Assembly: GCA_965112735.1 (NCBI GenBank)
Contig: OZ218950.1
Span: forward strand, 4,526,001-4,590,000
Source: Phaeosaccion multiseriatum
Taxonomy: Eukaryota > Ochrophyta, other classes
Length of the DNA stretch: 64,000 nt
Direction of reading: 5' to 3'
Below the pieces are notes generated by a model. That model was given only the letters and a program-made list of their open reading frames with translations. It ran no database searches and was not told the DNA's origin. Positions 32,695 to 44,641 of this stretch are shown one piece after another; within the stretch, counting starts at the first letter, position 1; every line of letters begins with the position of its first letter. The translations under genes were made by a program, and so were the position numbers.

Positions 32695-35600
32695 GCGTCA
32701 CAGGGCTCTCCTCCACATCCCGGGGGTGGGCACTGGCCCCGACCAGGCGAAGAGGAGGAGGAGGAGGGACCGCCTTCGGGAGCGGAGGTGGAGATGGAGG
32801 TGGAGGGAGAGGTGATGTCGTAGCGTGGGATGCATGGACGGAGGAGACGACGGCGGGAGGGGCAGGCTTGGGCGGTGTGGTGGGGGGAGGGGACCCAAAC
32901 AGAAGAGGGACGAGCAGCAGCCATGGAGGGGGGTTGAGCACTATGGATGGCAGCAGAAGCAGGAGAAGGGGTAGCAGCAATAGGGTGCAATTTCAGAACA
33001 AGGCGACGTCGTCGGAGCTCGCTTTCGAGGGAAGGCCTTCGACCGTGGCATCTGTGGGAACACCTGCGGCCGGGAGGGAAGAGCAAGAGAGGCTAGAAGG
33101 AGAGAAATTGGTGGGGAGTGACAACGACGATGGTGGTGCTGCGACCGCCTCTGTCGAAGGAGGAGGGGAGGGTGTCGAAAGAAGATGGGGAAGGAGCGGT
33201 GAGAGGGGTGCGGAGAGTGGGGGGGGTCCTCAGGATGGCCGAGATCTGCACGCAGTGAGTCTGAGGCTACGGACGTATCGCAAGAGGAGGCTTATTCCAC
33301 TGTGGGCAGATCTTCCTCCTGATGCCCGGGAGGGTACCAGAAGAGCGTTGGAAGAGTTACTGCGGAGTCAGAAGAGGTACAGCAAGCGAAAAAGGCGGGA
33401 GAAGAGGGAAGGAGGAGGAGGAGGAGGAGGAGGGGGGGGGGGGGGGGGGGGGGGAGGAGGGGGTAGTGGGGAGGAGGACGAGGAGGAGGCGGAGGAGGAC
33501 GAGAAAGACGAGGAGGAGGGGAAGGACAATGAGGAGGAGGCAGATGAAGAGCAGCAGCAGGAAGAGGAGGGAGAGGACCGAGTTGACGTTTTCGATGATC
33601 ATGCGCTGGAAGAGAGCAGGACGGGAGAAGGGCGGGACTGTGTCCATCACTGCGGCATGGGCCTCTTGCTGAGCTATCGATGGGTGACCTGCGTCATGGG
33701 GGGGAAGCAAGAGGAGGAGAAGGAGGACAAGGAGAAGGAGGGGGAGGAGAAGGGTGGTGGTGGTGCTGGTCATGGTGCGGACGACAGCCGCAGTGATGCA
33801 ATCGGTGTCGGTACCGGCAGCAGCAGTGCAGGAGGATTAGGGTTGGTAGGTTTCGATGTGCTGCATGACACCGTGCGAGTGCAAACCGCGAACCGCCTGC
33901 TGGGGGGTGACGAGAGGCACGCCTACAAGCCTGGGAAGATGATCCGACGCGAGCCTGCCCTGGTGATTGCCGTGCCTGGGCTGTTTATGACGCTCGACTC
34001 CCTCGAGGCTGGCTTGTCGCAACTCTTGCAGGACTACCCTCGGCGTAAGCTTTTGTTGGTGGCGCTGGCGGGTCTCCCGGGCACGCGTTGGCCCCCCGGG
34101 ACCGTGTTGAACGACGAGACCATGAGCAGCTGCCTCGACAAGGTGCTGCAGCATTTGCAGGCGTCCGGGGGGATTTGTCAAGACACGCACGTCCCTGTCT
34201 TCCTCGTGGGTTTTGGGCAGGGGGCCAACGCGGTGTTGCACTTTGTGGCCAAGCATCTGCCGGACAAGGCGGCGCATTGGCGGTTACGGAGTGCGTTACG
34301 GTTGGTCCTCATCGCCAACCCGTTTCCTCTGAATGGCATGTCGGCCAAAGGAGGAGGAGGAGGAGGAGGAGGAGGAGGAGGAGGAGGAGGAGGTGTTGCT
34401 TCTCGTGGAAAGGGGACAGGAGAAAGCGACAGTACTGTCGGGGGGGGGGGGGCACTGGATTCGACGAAGGGCGACCTTCAACAGCAGCAGCACGAGGATT
34501 ATGATGCTGATGGTGGTAATGCAGATGCTGCTGCTTCTACTGGTGATGCTGCTGCTCAAGGCCGGGCGTCGGAGACAAGAAAGGGCAGTAGCAGCAGAAG
34601 CAGCAGCAGTAACAGCAGCAGCGACGAGACAGAACAACCATCAAGAGAGCAGCCCATCGTCTGGGCGGGGTGTGGGCCGGTGAGGAAGGCGCTGATTGGC
34701 TTGGCCAAGACTCTGAGGAGGGGTACTCGGCAGGAGCAAGTAGAGCATTTGTTGAAGGCGCTCTTGTCTGAGCCCTATGTGCTGCGGACGGGAAGAGCTG
34801 AGGCCCTGCGACGCTTCTGGAGGATGAGGAGCGAGCTGCGCTTAGCGAGGGACGACGACGACGACGAAAAGGACGCAGGAGGAGGAGGAGGAGGAGGAGG
34901 AGGAGGAGGAGGAGGAGGAGGAGGAGGAGAAGGAGGAGGAGGAGGAGGAGGAGGAAAAGGAAGTGTTTCCGAGGGGCGGACAACAGATACAAGGGCCCTC
35001 ACGGAGATGTTGGCGGGGGTGATGCACAACACGGACCTGATCCGAGGGGGCTCGCCTTCCCGAGGGGGGTCACCTACCCGAGGGGGGTCACCTACCCGAG
35101 GGGGGTCACCTACCCGAGGGGGGTCACCTACCCGAGGGGGGTCACGTACCCGAGGGGGGTCACGTACCCGAGGGGGGAGCCCAACCCGAGGGGGGTCGCT
35201 TTTGGCCGCCATCTCCGTGCCCGTGTTAGCGCTGCGGTCTGCGCAAGACGCCCTGGTGCCTGTTGATGTGGTGAGAGGGTGGCTCAAGGAGGAGTGGAGG
35301 GACGATGTGGTGGACCTTCCTGCTGTGCTGCTGAGCTCCAATCGCAAGAGGAAGTTCATGATTCGGGAGCTAGGGGGCGGGCATGACATGCTGCAGGAGG
35401 AGTGGGGGGCGAGTGTGGGCATTATCGACGAGTTTCTCAGCGTTGCGTGCGAGCTCAAGATTGTGCATGTCGAGGACCTTGACAAGGAGGAGAAGGAGAG
35501 GGGGAAGAAGGAGAAGGAGAAGAGCAAACAGGAGAAAGGGGAGGGGGGGGGGGGTCGAGGAGGAGGAGGAGGAGGAGGAGGAGGAGGAGGAGGAGGAGGA

Positions 35601-38600
35601 GGAGGAGGAGGAGGAGGAGGAGGAGACCTCGAGGGTATGCTCGACGTGTTGGACGTGGGGAACGAAGGACGTGGAGCGACGGCGTGGGGCAAAAGGAGGG
35701 CTTCCAGAGGAGTTGCGGGGTTGGAGCCGGGAGAGTGGGACGATGAGGATGAAGAGGTTGGCGGCGACGAGAAGGCAGTAGATGATGATACAGCAGTTGG
35801 TGATACAGCAGGGGAAGGAGGACAGGGAGGAGGAGGAGGAGGAGGAGAGGGAGAAGGAGGAGGGGGAGGAGGTGGTGGAGGAGGAGGAGCGGGCGGGGGT
35901 AAGGAAGGAGGGGAACAACACAAACTGAGCAAGGAGAAGCGCGAGTCGCTGAATGAGAGGCGCCAGGCCGAGCAGGAGAAGCGGAGACTGAAGGCATTGG
36001 AGCGGAGGAAGAAGGGGGAGAGATTGAAGCGACATAAGGCTATCCTGAGGATGAAGAAGGAGAAGGAGGCCAGAGAGGCGACTGCGAGGGAGAAGGAGGA
36101 GAGTAGGCTTATGCTTGCAGAGGACGAGCACTCACTTGCGGCGCAACAGTACATCGAGGTGAGGAGGGAGGGAGGGAGGGAGGGAGGGAGGAGGGGAGGG
36201 GAGGGACGAAGCGAGGGAGGGAGGGAGGGAGGGAGGGAGAGGGGGGGGAGGCGACGAAGAGAAAGAGGTGAAAACGAGACATGAGAGAGAGAGAGCAAGA
36301 GAAAAGAGAGGGATAGAGAGTCGAAGAAGAGCTGGGGTCTTTCATGTTATGCTCTATCGACACTTGTCTAGCTTCCTGCTTCCTTACTCTCTCTCTGCCT
36401 TCCTTCCCTCTTGTCTTTCTCTCCTCTCCCTCTCCCTCTTTCTCTCGTTCGCCTTCTCTCTCTCCCTCTGCCTCCCTCTCGTTCTCGTTCTCGTTCTCGT
36501 TCGCGTTTTCCCTCTCCGCTTCCCTCTCCCCCTCTCCCTCTCCCTGTGCCTCTCTCCCTGCTCCTCTCCCTCTCCCTCTCCCTCTCCCGCTCCCTCTCCC
36601 TCTCTATCTCTCTCTTCCCTCTCCCTCTCTCCCTCTCTCCCTGTCCGTCTCCCTCTCCATCTCCATCTCTCTCTTCCCTCGGCCCTGTGTATGAAATAAA
36701 CAAAGCTGTGCGAGGAGTGGTTGTGGACGGCTCAGGCCCCCAAGAACCGAGCCTTAGAGCTGGGTATGTCCAGAGATGAGAAGGTGAGTGAGTGAGTGAG
36801 TGAGTGAGTGAGTGAGTGAGTGAGTGAGTGAGTGAGTACAGTCAGTGAGTGGAGTGAGTGGAGTAAGTGGGGTGAGCGAGTGAGTGAGTAATTGAGTGAT
36901 TGAGTGATTGAGTGAGTGAGTGAGTGAGTGAGTGGAATGAGCGAGTGAGTGTCAACACCAAGCCACGCCTTTCCATCTTTCTCCCCTCCACCCCCCCCCC
37001 CCTCCCCACCAAACAATAGGTTCAGCAAGCGGCCGAAGACAGGGTGGCCCGTCAACGCGCCGCTCGGCACCAGCTGCGGGCAGAGCTCTTTCAGCGTAAG
37101 GTGCAAGAAGCGCTGCTCGAGGATGTTGCTGATGTGGGGTGAGTGTGTATGCGTGTGTGTATGTGTGTGTGTGTGTGTGTGGGTGCGCGCGCGCGTGGTT
37201 GTGACGACATGCTGGGTACGTAGGGCATCCGGGCCAAAGGAAAAGCGTGTCGGGTTCCGGTCTTGTCTAACTCTCACTCCTATCTATGTAGGCGATACAA
37301 GGGGCTTATCCTCCTCCTCCTCCTCCTCCTCCTCCTCCCTCCCTCCCTCCTTATGCGTCGCTGGGCGTGCACACACTCACGCACACCCGCACGCCCACAC
37401 ACACCCGCACTTGACTCCTCCCCCTCCCTCCCGATCCAATAACAAAAACAAAAGGCCGGGCGTGAACTTAAATTGGAAGGAGGTGGACGTCAAGGCTGTG
37501 AAGCATGCAGCTGAGAGTATGTTAGGAGAGGTGCTGCTCATGAGGCAGAAGGCTATTGAGGCAATGCGGCAGCACGAGGCCAGGCTGGAGCAGATGGACG
37601 TCTTTACAAAGCAGTATGACAGGCTGGAGGTAAGAGTCTGGCGGTGGAATGGACGGAGGACGAGGAGGAGGAGGAGGAGGAGGAGGAGGAGGAGTGGGAG
37701 GAGGAGGGAGGGGGGTGAGAGAGTGATTCGTTTCTTTTGTTGCGCGCAATACGTATTGCTCCTTCTGTTTTGCCCACTCCCCTTTCACCGACTCCCACAC
37801 CCTACCTGACTCTAACCCTAACCTCCTTCCCTCCCTCCCTCCCTCCCTCCCTCCCTCCCTCCCTCCCTCCCCCTTTCCCTCCTTCCTTCCTTCCTTCCTT
37901 CCTTCCCTCCCTCCCTCCCTCCCTCCTTTCCTCCCTCCCTCCCTCTATCCGTCCTTTCCTCCCTCCCTCCCTCCCTCCGTCCCTCCCTCCCTCCCTCCCT
38001 CCCTCCCTCCCTCCCTCCCTCCCTCCCTCCCTCCCTCCCTCCCTCCCTCCCTCCCTCCCTCCCTCCCTCCCTCCCTCCCTCCTTTCCTCCCTCCCTCCCT
38101 CTATCCGTCCTTCCCTCCCTCCCTCACTCTCTGCCCCCCCTCCCCCCCCCCCTCAGACCGAGCTCCGTCAGTTACAACGCACCTGGCGATTACAACTCAT
38201 GTACCAAAAGATGGGTTCCGCTTCGGCATCTTTGATGGGTGATATGATGGACCCTGCCAAGATGGAGCAGCTTCAACGCCTCATCGCCAAGAGGCAGTTG
38301 CAGTTCAATGACTTCACCACCATCCTCAAGGTCAGTCAGTAGGTGGCAGGGTGGGTGGGTGGGTGGGTGCGTGGGTTACGGTGGTTATGGTGGATGGGTG
38401 GGTGCGTGGGTTACGGTGGTTATGGTGGGTGGGTCGGTGAGTGGGTTACGGTGGTTATGGTGGGTGGGTGGGTGAGTGGGTTACGGTGGTTATTGTGGGT
38501 GGGTGGCAGTGGATGGGTTACGGTGGTTATGGTGGGTGGGTGGGTGGGTGAGTGGGTTACGGTGGTTATGGTGGGTGGGTGGGTGAGTGGGTTACGGTGG

Positions 38601-38971
38601 TTATGGTGGGTGGGTGGGTGAGTGGGTTACGGTGGTTGTGGTGGATGGGTGGGTGAGTGGGTTACGGTGGTTATGGTGGATGGGTGGATGAGTGGGTTAC
38701 GGTGGTTATGGTGGGTGGGTGGGTGAGTGGGTTACGGTGGTTATGGCGGATGGGTGGGTGAGTGGGTTACGGTGGTTATGGTGGGTGGGTGGGTGAGTGG
38801 GTTACGGTGGGTATGGTGGGTGGGTGGGTGAGTGGGTTACGGTGGGTATGGTGGGTGGGTGGGTGAGTGGGTTACGGTGGGTATGGTGGGTGGGTGGGTG
38901 AGTTGGTTGCGGCAGGTAGAAGAGTGGGTTACGGTGGTTATGGTGGATGGGTGGCAGTGGGTGGGTGGCAA

Positions 38972-39043
<72 letters not shown>

Positions 39044-41099
39044 TGTGAGTGTGTTGGTGGATGCCTGACTGATCTCTTTACTTTCCTTGGCCTCTCTACT
39101 CTCTACTCTCTCTCCACACACACCTCTCAACCCCCCCTCTATCCCGCCCTCCACCCCCCACCCCCTTCAGGAGCGCAAGGCCATGCTTCAATTCGCCACA
39201 AGCCGCGTGCAAGCCCTCAAGATCGGCCTCAAGGCCAAGGAGAAAGAGGTGTGTGTCAAGCAAATGTCAAGCAAATGTCAAGCATATGTCAAGCAATGCT
39301 AAGACCTCTTCTATGTCTCTCTCTGTCTCTTTCTATCTCTCCCTGTCTCTTTGTATCTTTCTCTGTCTCCCCTCTCTTTCTCTCTCGCTGCCCACCCCTT
39401 CCCTCCCTCTCTCCCCTCTCTCCCCTCTCTCCCCTCTTGGCCTCTCTCCCTCCCTTCCCAGGTCCGCTCTACACTGGCGAAGCTCAAGAAGCACATCAAG
39501 ACTCTTCACATCCAGGCGGGGCATCTCCGCGCCGCCAAAGACCACAACAGCAAGAGCAAGGCCTCATTGGAAGTCAGCTTAAAGACGCAAGAGACGCGCA
39601 TCGAGAAGCTTGCCAAGGAAAACTTCTTCTTGCAGAAGCACACAGCGCCGTATGTCGACACTGATATTTGGAACCCCGGGGTGCTGCAGAGAATCGAGAC
39701 CGGGCAACTCAAGGTGCGCTGTGTGTGTGTGTGTGTGGGTGTGGGTGTGTGGCCTACGATTGTTACAGGTCTTTAGTCCATTCTTAGGGACTATGGACAT
39801 ACCTGCCCATACCCCCCTTCCTTGCCACTCCCTATACACCTCTAAACTCCCCCTCCTCATCTCCTCACCTCCCACCACCCCACATAACATCCCGCCCCAC
39901 CCCACCCCCTCCCTACCCCACTCCACCCCTCCCCTCCCTACCCGATTCCACCCAATTCCACACCATACCCCACCACCCTATGCGGCACCATACCACAACC
40001 ACACCACAACCACACCACAACCACACCACAACCACACCACAACCACACCACAACCACACCACAACCACACCACAACCACACCGCAACCACACCACAACCA
40101 CACCACAACCACACCACAACCACACCACAACCACTCCACAACCACTCCACAACCACACCACAACCACACCACAACCACACCACAACCACACCACAACCAC
40201 TCCACAACCACACCACAACCACACCACAATCACACCACAACCACACCACAACCACACCACAACCACACCACACACCACACCGCAACCACACCCCAACCAA
40301 CACCACAACCACACCGCAACCACACCACAACCAACACCACACACCACACCACAACCACACCGCAACCACACCACAACCACACCACACACCACACCACAAC
40401 CACACCACAACCACACCACAACCACACGACAACCAACACCACAACCACACCGCAACCACACCACAACCACACCACAACCACACCACAACCACACCACAAC
40501 CACACCACAACCACACCACAACCACACCACAACCACACCGCAACCACACCACAACCACACCACACACCACACCACACACCACTCCACAACCACACCACAA
40601 TCACACGCAACCAACACCACAACCACACCACAACCAACACCACAACCACACCACAACCACACCACAACCAACACCACAACCACACCACAACCAACACCAC
40701 ACACCACACCACAATCACACGCAACCAACACCACAACCACACCACAACCACACCACACGCATACCCACTCCACGACCACACAAAAGGTGTACCTGCAAGC
40801 AGAGGTCAAAGCTCAACTCCAGGCCATCTCCGACGTTAAGATGGAGGTTGGAAGGATTACCTCCACCCTCCTGCGCCAAGCCAGAGAGTCGCAAGCGATT
40901 GAACACAAGCTTCAACAGCTCGAGAGTATTGTGGGCATCACTCGGGACCAACTGGACAAGCTTTGTGCCAAGACTGTGCTGCAGGAATGGAAAGAGCTGA
41001 AGGCCGGGGAGGAGGCAGCCCAACTCACTGCGTCTCGGATGGAGAAGGAGATGGGGGGCGGGGAGGAGGGGGCCGAGGAGGAGGAGGAGGAGGAGGAGG

Positions 41100-41130
<31 letters not shown>

Positions 41131-44100
41131 GGAGGAGGAGGAGGAGGAGAAGGAGGAGAAGGGGGAGAAGGAGGAGGAGGAGACGGAGGTGCTGGACCGA
41201 AAAAACGCTCGGGAGAGGCACCGCGCAGAAGTAGAGGGGGAGGGCAGCGGTGGAGACGAGGGGGAGGAGGAGAGCGAAAGCGATGGAGAGGAGGAGGAGG
41301 ATGAGGATGAGGAAGGGGGTGCTGATGGGGGAGAAGAGGGGATGGAGAAGAGGAGCACGGCGAAGAGCACGACCACTGGCGAGGGTAAAGGCAAAGGCAA
41401 GGTCAAGGGCAAAGACAATGGCAAGGGCAAGAGCAAGAGCAAGAGCAAGAGCAAGGGAGGAGGGAAAGGAATGGGGAGGGTCCAAGGGAGTGGACCGAGC
41501 GTGGCCGAGCGCATCCGACTCAAGCCGCATCACGCCAGAACGCAGGCGGAGCGCCAGTGGATTGGGGTGGACAGGTGAGAGGTATATGGGCAGGGCAGGG
41601 CAGGATGAGGGGGGTGGGGTGGGATAACCAGTGGGTCTGTAACTGTCGGGGTCTGCAACTGTGAAAGGGTCTGGAACAGAAGCCCGCTCCATATCTCAAA
41701 CCTAGTTTCTTTGCTATCCTATCCTACTTCCCCGTTTACCTACCACTTATCTACCTACTTATCTACCTACCTACCTACCTACCTACCTACCTACCTACCG
41801 ACGTACCTACCTACCGACGTACCTACGTACCTCCCCCCCTTCCTCCCACCTATCTGCCTACCCACCCGCCCTACAACACACCTATAACAGACTGGTGAAC
41901 CCCGCCATCTACCTCGCCATGCCTGAAGTAGAGCAAGAGGAGCTGGAGCTGGAAGACGACTACAGAAACCCTCTCCTACCTGAAGATGCCGAACGCATAA
42001 GCAAGTTGCCCACCGACCTCCAAAGTGCACTCCCCTTCCTCACCTCGGCACAAGAGATTAAAGCCCACCATCTCCTTGCCACCTTCACTCACGTGGAAGG
42101 GGACGACACGTACAAACAGCGAGACGACGAAAGCCAAGCAGCTGTGCTGAGCCTCGCCGCTCGTCTAGGGCGGGGGATAGGGGACACCATTCGAATGCAA
42201 CGCGAGCAGCGGGAGCGGGTGGCGTGGGTGGAGGAGGCAAGGGGGAGGGCGACGAAGCTGGCGAGGAAGGCTGCCAAGGCCGCGAAGGTTGCCAAGACGG
42301 CGAAAGCGACGGCCCTGCGGAAGGCGGCGCTGGTGGGGCTGAGCCCAGAGCCAACGGAAACTCAAGTTCAAGTTCAAGTTCAAGTTCAAGTTCAAGCTCC
42401 GCCTCCAGCTGCAGCTGCTGCTACTGCTGCTGCTTCTGCTGGAGAGGATGGAGCTGAAGCGGTAGCTACTGCTCCTGCTACTGCTCTTACTGCTGCTGCT
42501 GCTGACCCCTCTCGCCAAGTTTCTGCGGCGGAGGCGGCGGCTGCAGCGGATGCTGCAGCAGTCTTTGCAGACACCCTTGCTGATGCTGCCGCCGCCGCCT
42601 ATGCCAAGGCCAAGGCGGTGCTTCAAAAGGCGCAGGCAGACGCCAAGGAGGGGGCACAGGCGGCGGGGGGAGGGGGGGGGGGGAAGATGGGCCTGTGGGG
42701 GGGGTTCGCGCCCTCGACCGATGTGGTGGGAGACCATCTCCCCATTGGAGGAGGAGGAGGAGGAGGGGGGGGGAGGGGGGGGGGAGGGGGAGGAGAAGAC
42801 GGAGGAGAAGAAGAAGAAGGAGGAGGAGGAGGAGAAGAAGAAGGAGAAGGAGGAGGAGGAGGAGGAGGAGGAGGAGGAGGAGGAGGAGGAGGAGGAGGAG
42901 GAGGGCAGCCTTTGGTGACAAGGAGACAGATGCGAATGGCGCGGATGGCAGTGGATACTATCCTTCGCGAGAAGCGTTTGGTCAATCTTAGGGAGACGCC
43001 CCTCAACAAGCTCAGTACAGAGGAGGGGCACTATCTGCAGGTGCGTGCGTGCGTGGAGACTGGGGGGGAGGGGGCGAGTTCCAGCTGGTTGGCCTCGATC
43101 AATGTCGAACATACCGATATCGAAGTCTACCGGTGGCCGTGAGAGTAATGTGAGGTCATCTTCACTGCGTGATGACGATCTTAACTACCTTCTTCCTCTC
43201 CCCCTCCTTCTCCTCTTCCTCCTCCTCCTCCTCCTCCTCCTCCTCCTCCTTCTCCTCCTCCTTCTCCTCCTCCTCCTCCTCCTCCTCCTCCTCCTCCTCC
43301 CCTGCTACCTCTGCAGGTGGACCGAGTCGTAAACCCTCATCTTTGGCCGCCCGAGCGTGTCAGGGTGTGGGAAGAGCGACTGGCGGAGCTGTTGGAAGAT
43401 GAGCAGGCACTTCAATTAACGTCCAAAGACTTGGAACTTGAAGATAATTCTAGGTGGGTGTAATAAGTCAATGGGGATGGGTAGTTAAGTCAATGGATGG
43501 GTGGGTACTAAGTTCAGGAGCTGGGTATTAAATCAATGGGTGGGTCAAGTATGTCAATGGGTGGGTGTGTTGGTGGGTGGGTGGAATGTGTGGGGTGGGT
43601 GGGGTTGGTGGGGGAGAAGGAGAGGGAGGGGGAGAGGGGGAGGGAGCGGAAGAGCGGAAGAGGGAGAAGGAGAGGGAGCGGGAGAGGGAGCGGGAGAGGG
43701 AGCGGGAGCGGGAGAGGGAGAGGGAGAGGGAGAGGGAGCGGGAGCGGGAGCGGGAGCGGGAGCGGGAGCGGGAGAGGGAGAGGGAGAGGGAGCGGGAGCG
43801 GGAGAGGGAGCGGGAGAGGGAGAGGGAGAGCGAGAGGGAGCGGGAGAGGGAGCGGGAGAGGGAGAGGGAAAGAGGAACTCCGCCGACGCTTCTCTCTCGT
43901 TGGAGGGGATAATGGCGTCCACACCCCCACCCCCCCCATCCCAGGAGCGACCTGCACTATCTCCCATCCACTGCCATCCATTCTCACCCTCCCATCCACT
44001 GCCATCCATTCTCACCCTCCTATTGTTTTGCTGTCCATCTCTTGTGTCGTGTGTGCATGCGTGCGTGCGTGCGTGTGTGTGTTCATTTGTGTGCATGCAT

Positions 44101-44584
44101 GTGTGTATGTGTTTGCATACGTATCCGTGTGTGTCCGTGCGTGTGTGCGTGCAGATACGGTGACATGTACGAGCGCCTCCGCCGTCAACACGACGCCAAG
44201 GAGGAGCGCAAGAGGCAGAGACGACAAAGGAGACAAGCCCGACAACATCATCATGAGCAGGAGCAGGAGCAGGGGCCCGGGCTGAGGCAGGAGGACAACG
44301 ACGACGACGACGACGACGACGACGAGCATGATGACGAGGAACAAGACGAGGGGAGCGAAGAGGCGCCTCTCGGGGGCATCACTAGGACTGTACGATGGCG
44401 ATGTCGTTTCTCCCGCAGAGAGTGCCTGGAGATATTGGAGGAGCAAATTCCCCCCCCTCCTCCGCCGCCGCCACCACCGAAGGAAGCCGAGTACCAGCAG
44501 CGTTCCTCCTTTGCTGGACGACGCAGTGTTGGTGGAGATGGTGGTGAGCCAAGTACGAGTAGCAGCGCTGCAGCAGGTGGTGAT

Positions 44585-44641
<57 letters not shown>

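Noticed and set aside
30236-36158. Reading exons 1-3 as a separate gene ending near 36284
   Set aside because: The stop at 36284 is reached only by reading through GAG|GTGAGG into GGGA repeats. Splicing to 36706 restores a charged helix in phase.
37280-37440. Alternative exon after CTATCTATGTAG in the giant gene
   Set aside because: Reads into Leu/Pro/Ser low complexity. The acceptor at 37454 gives the [15 protein letters not shown] coiled-coil continuation in the right phase.
37800-37830. TAACCCTAACC, a telomere-like string
   Set aside because: Only about two units, next to pyrimidine repeats; no sign of an interstitial telomere.
39613-41578. Long His/Thr/Pro/Asn-rich open frames on both strands of the 11-bp minisatellite
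   Set aside because: The array lacks stops in all frames because of its composition. The flanking exons at 39462-39713 and 40787-41574 splice over it in phase.
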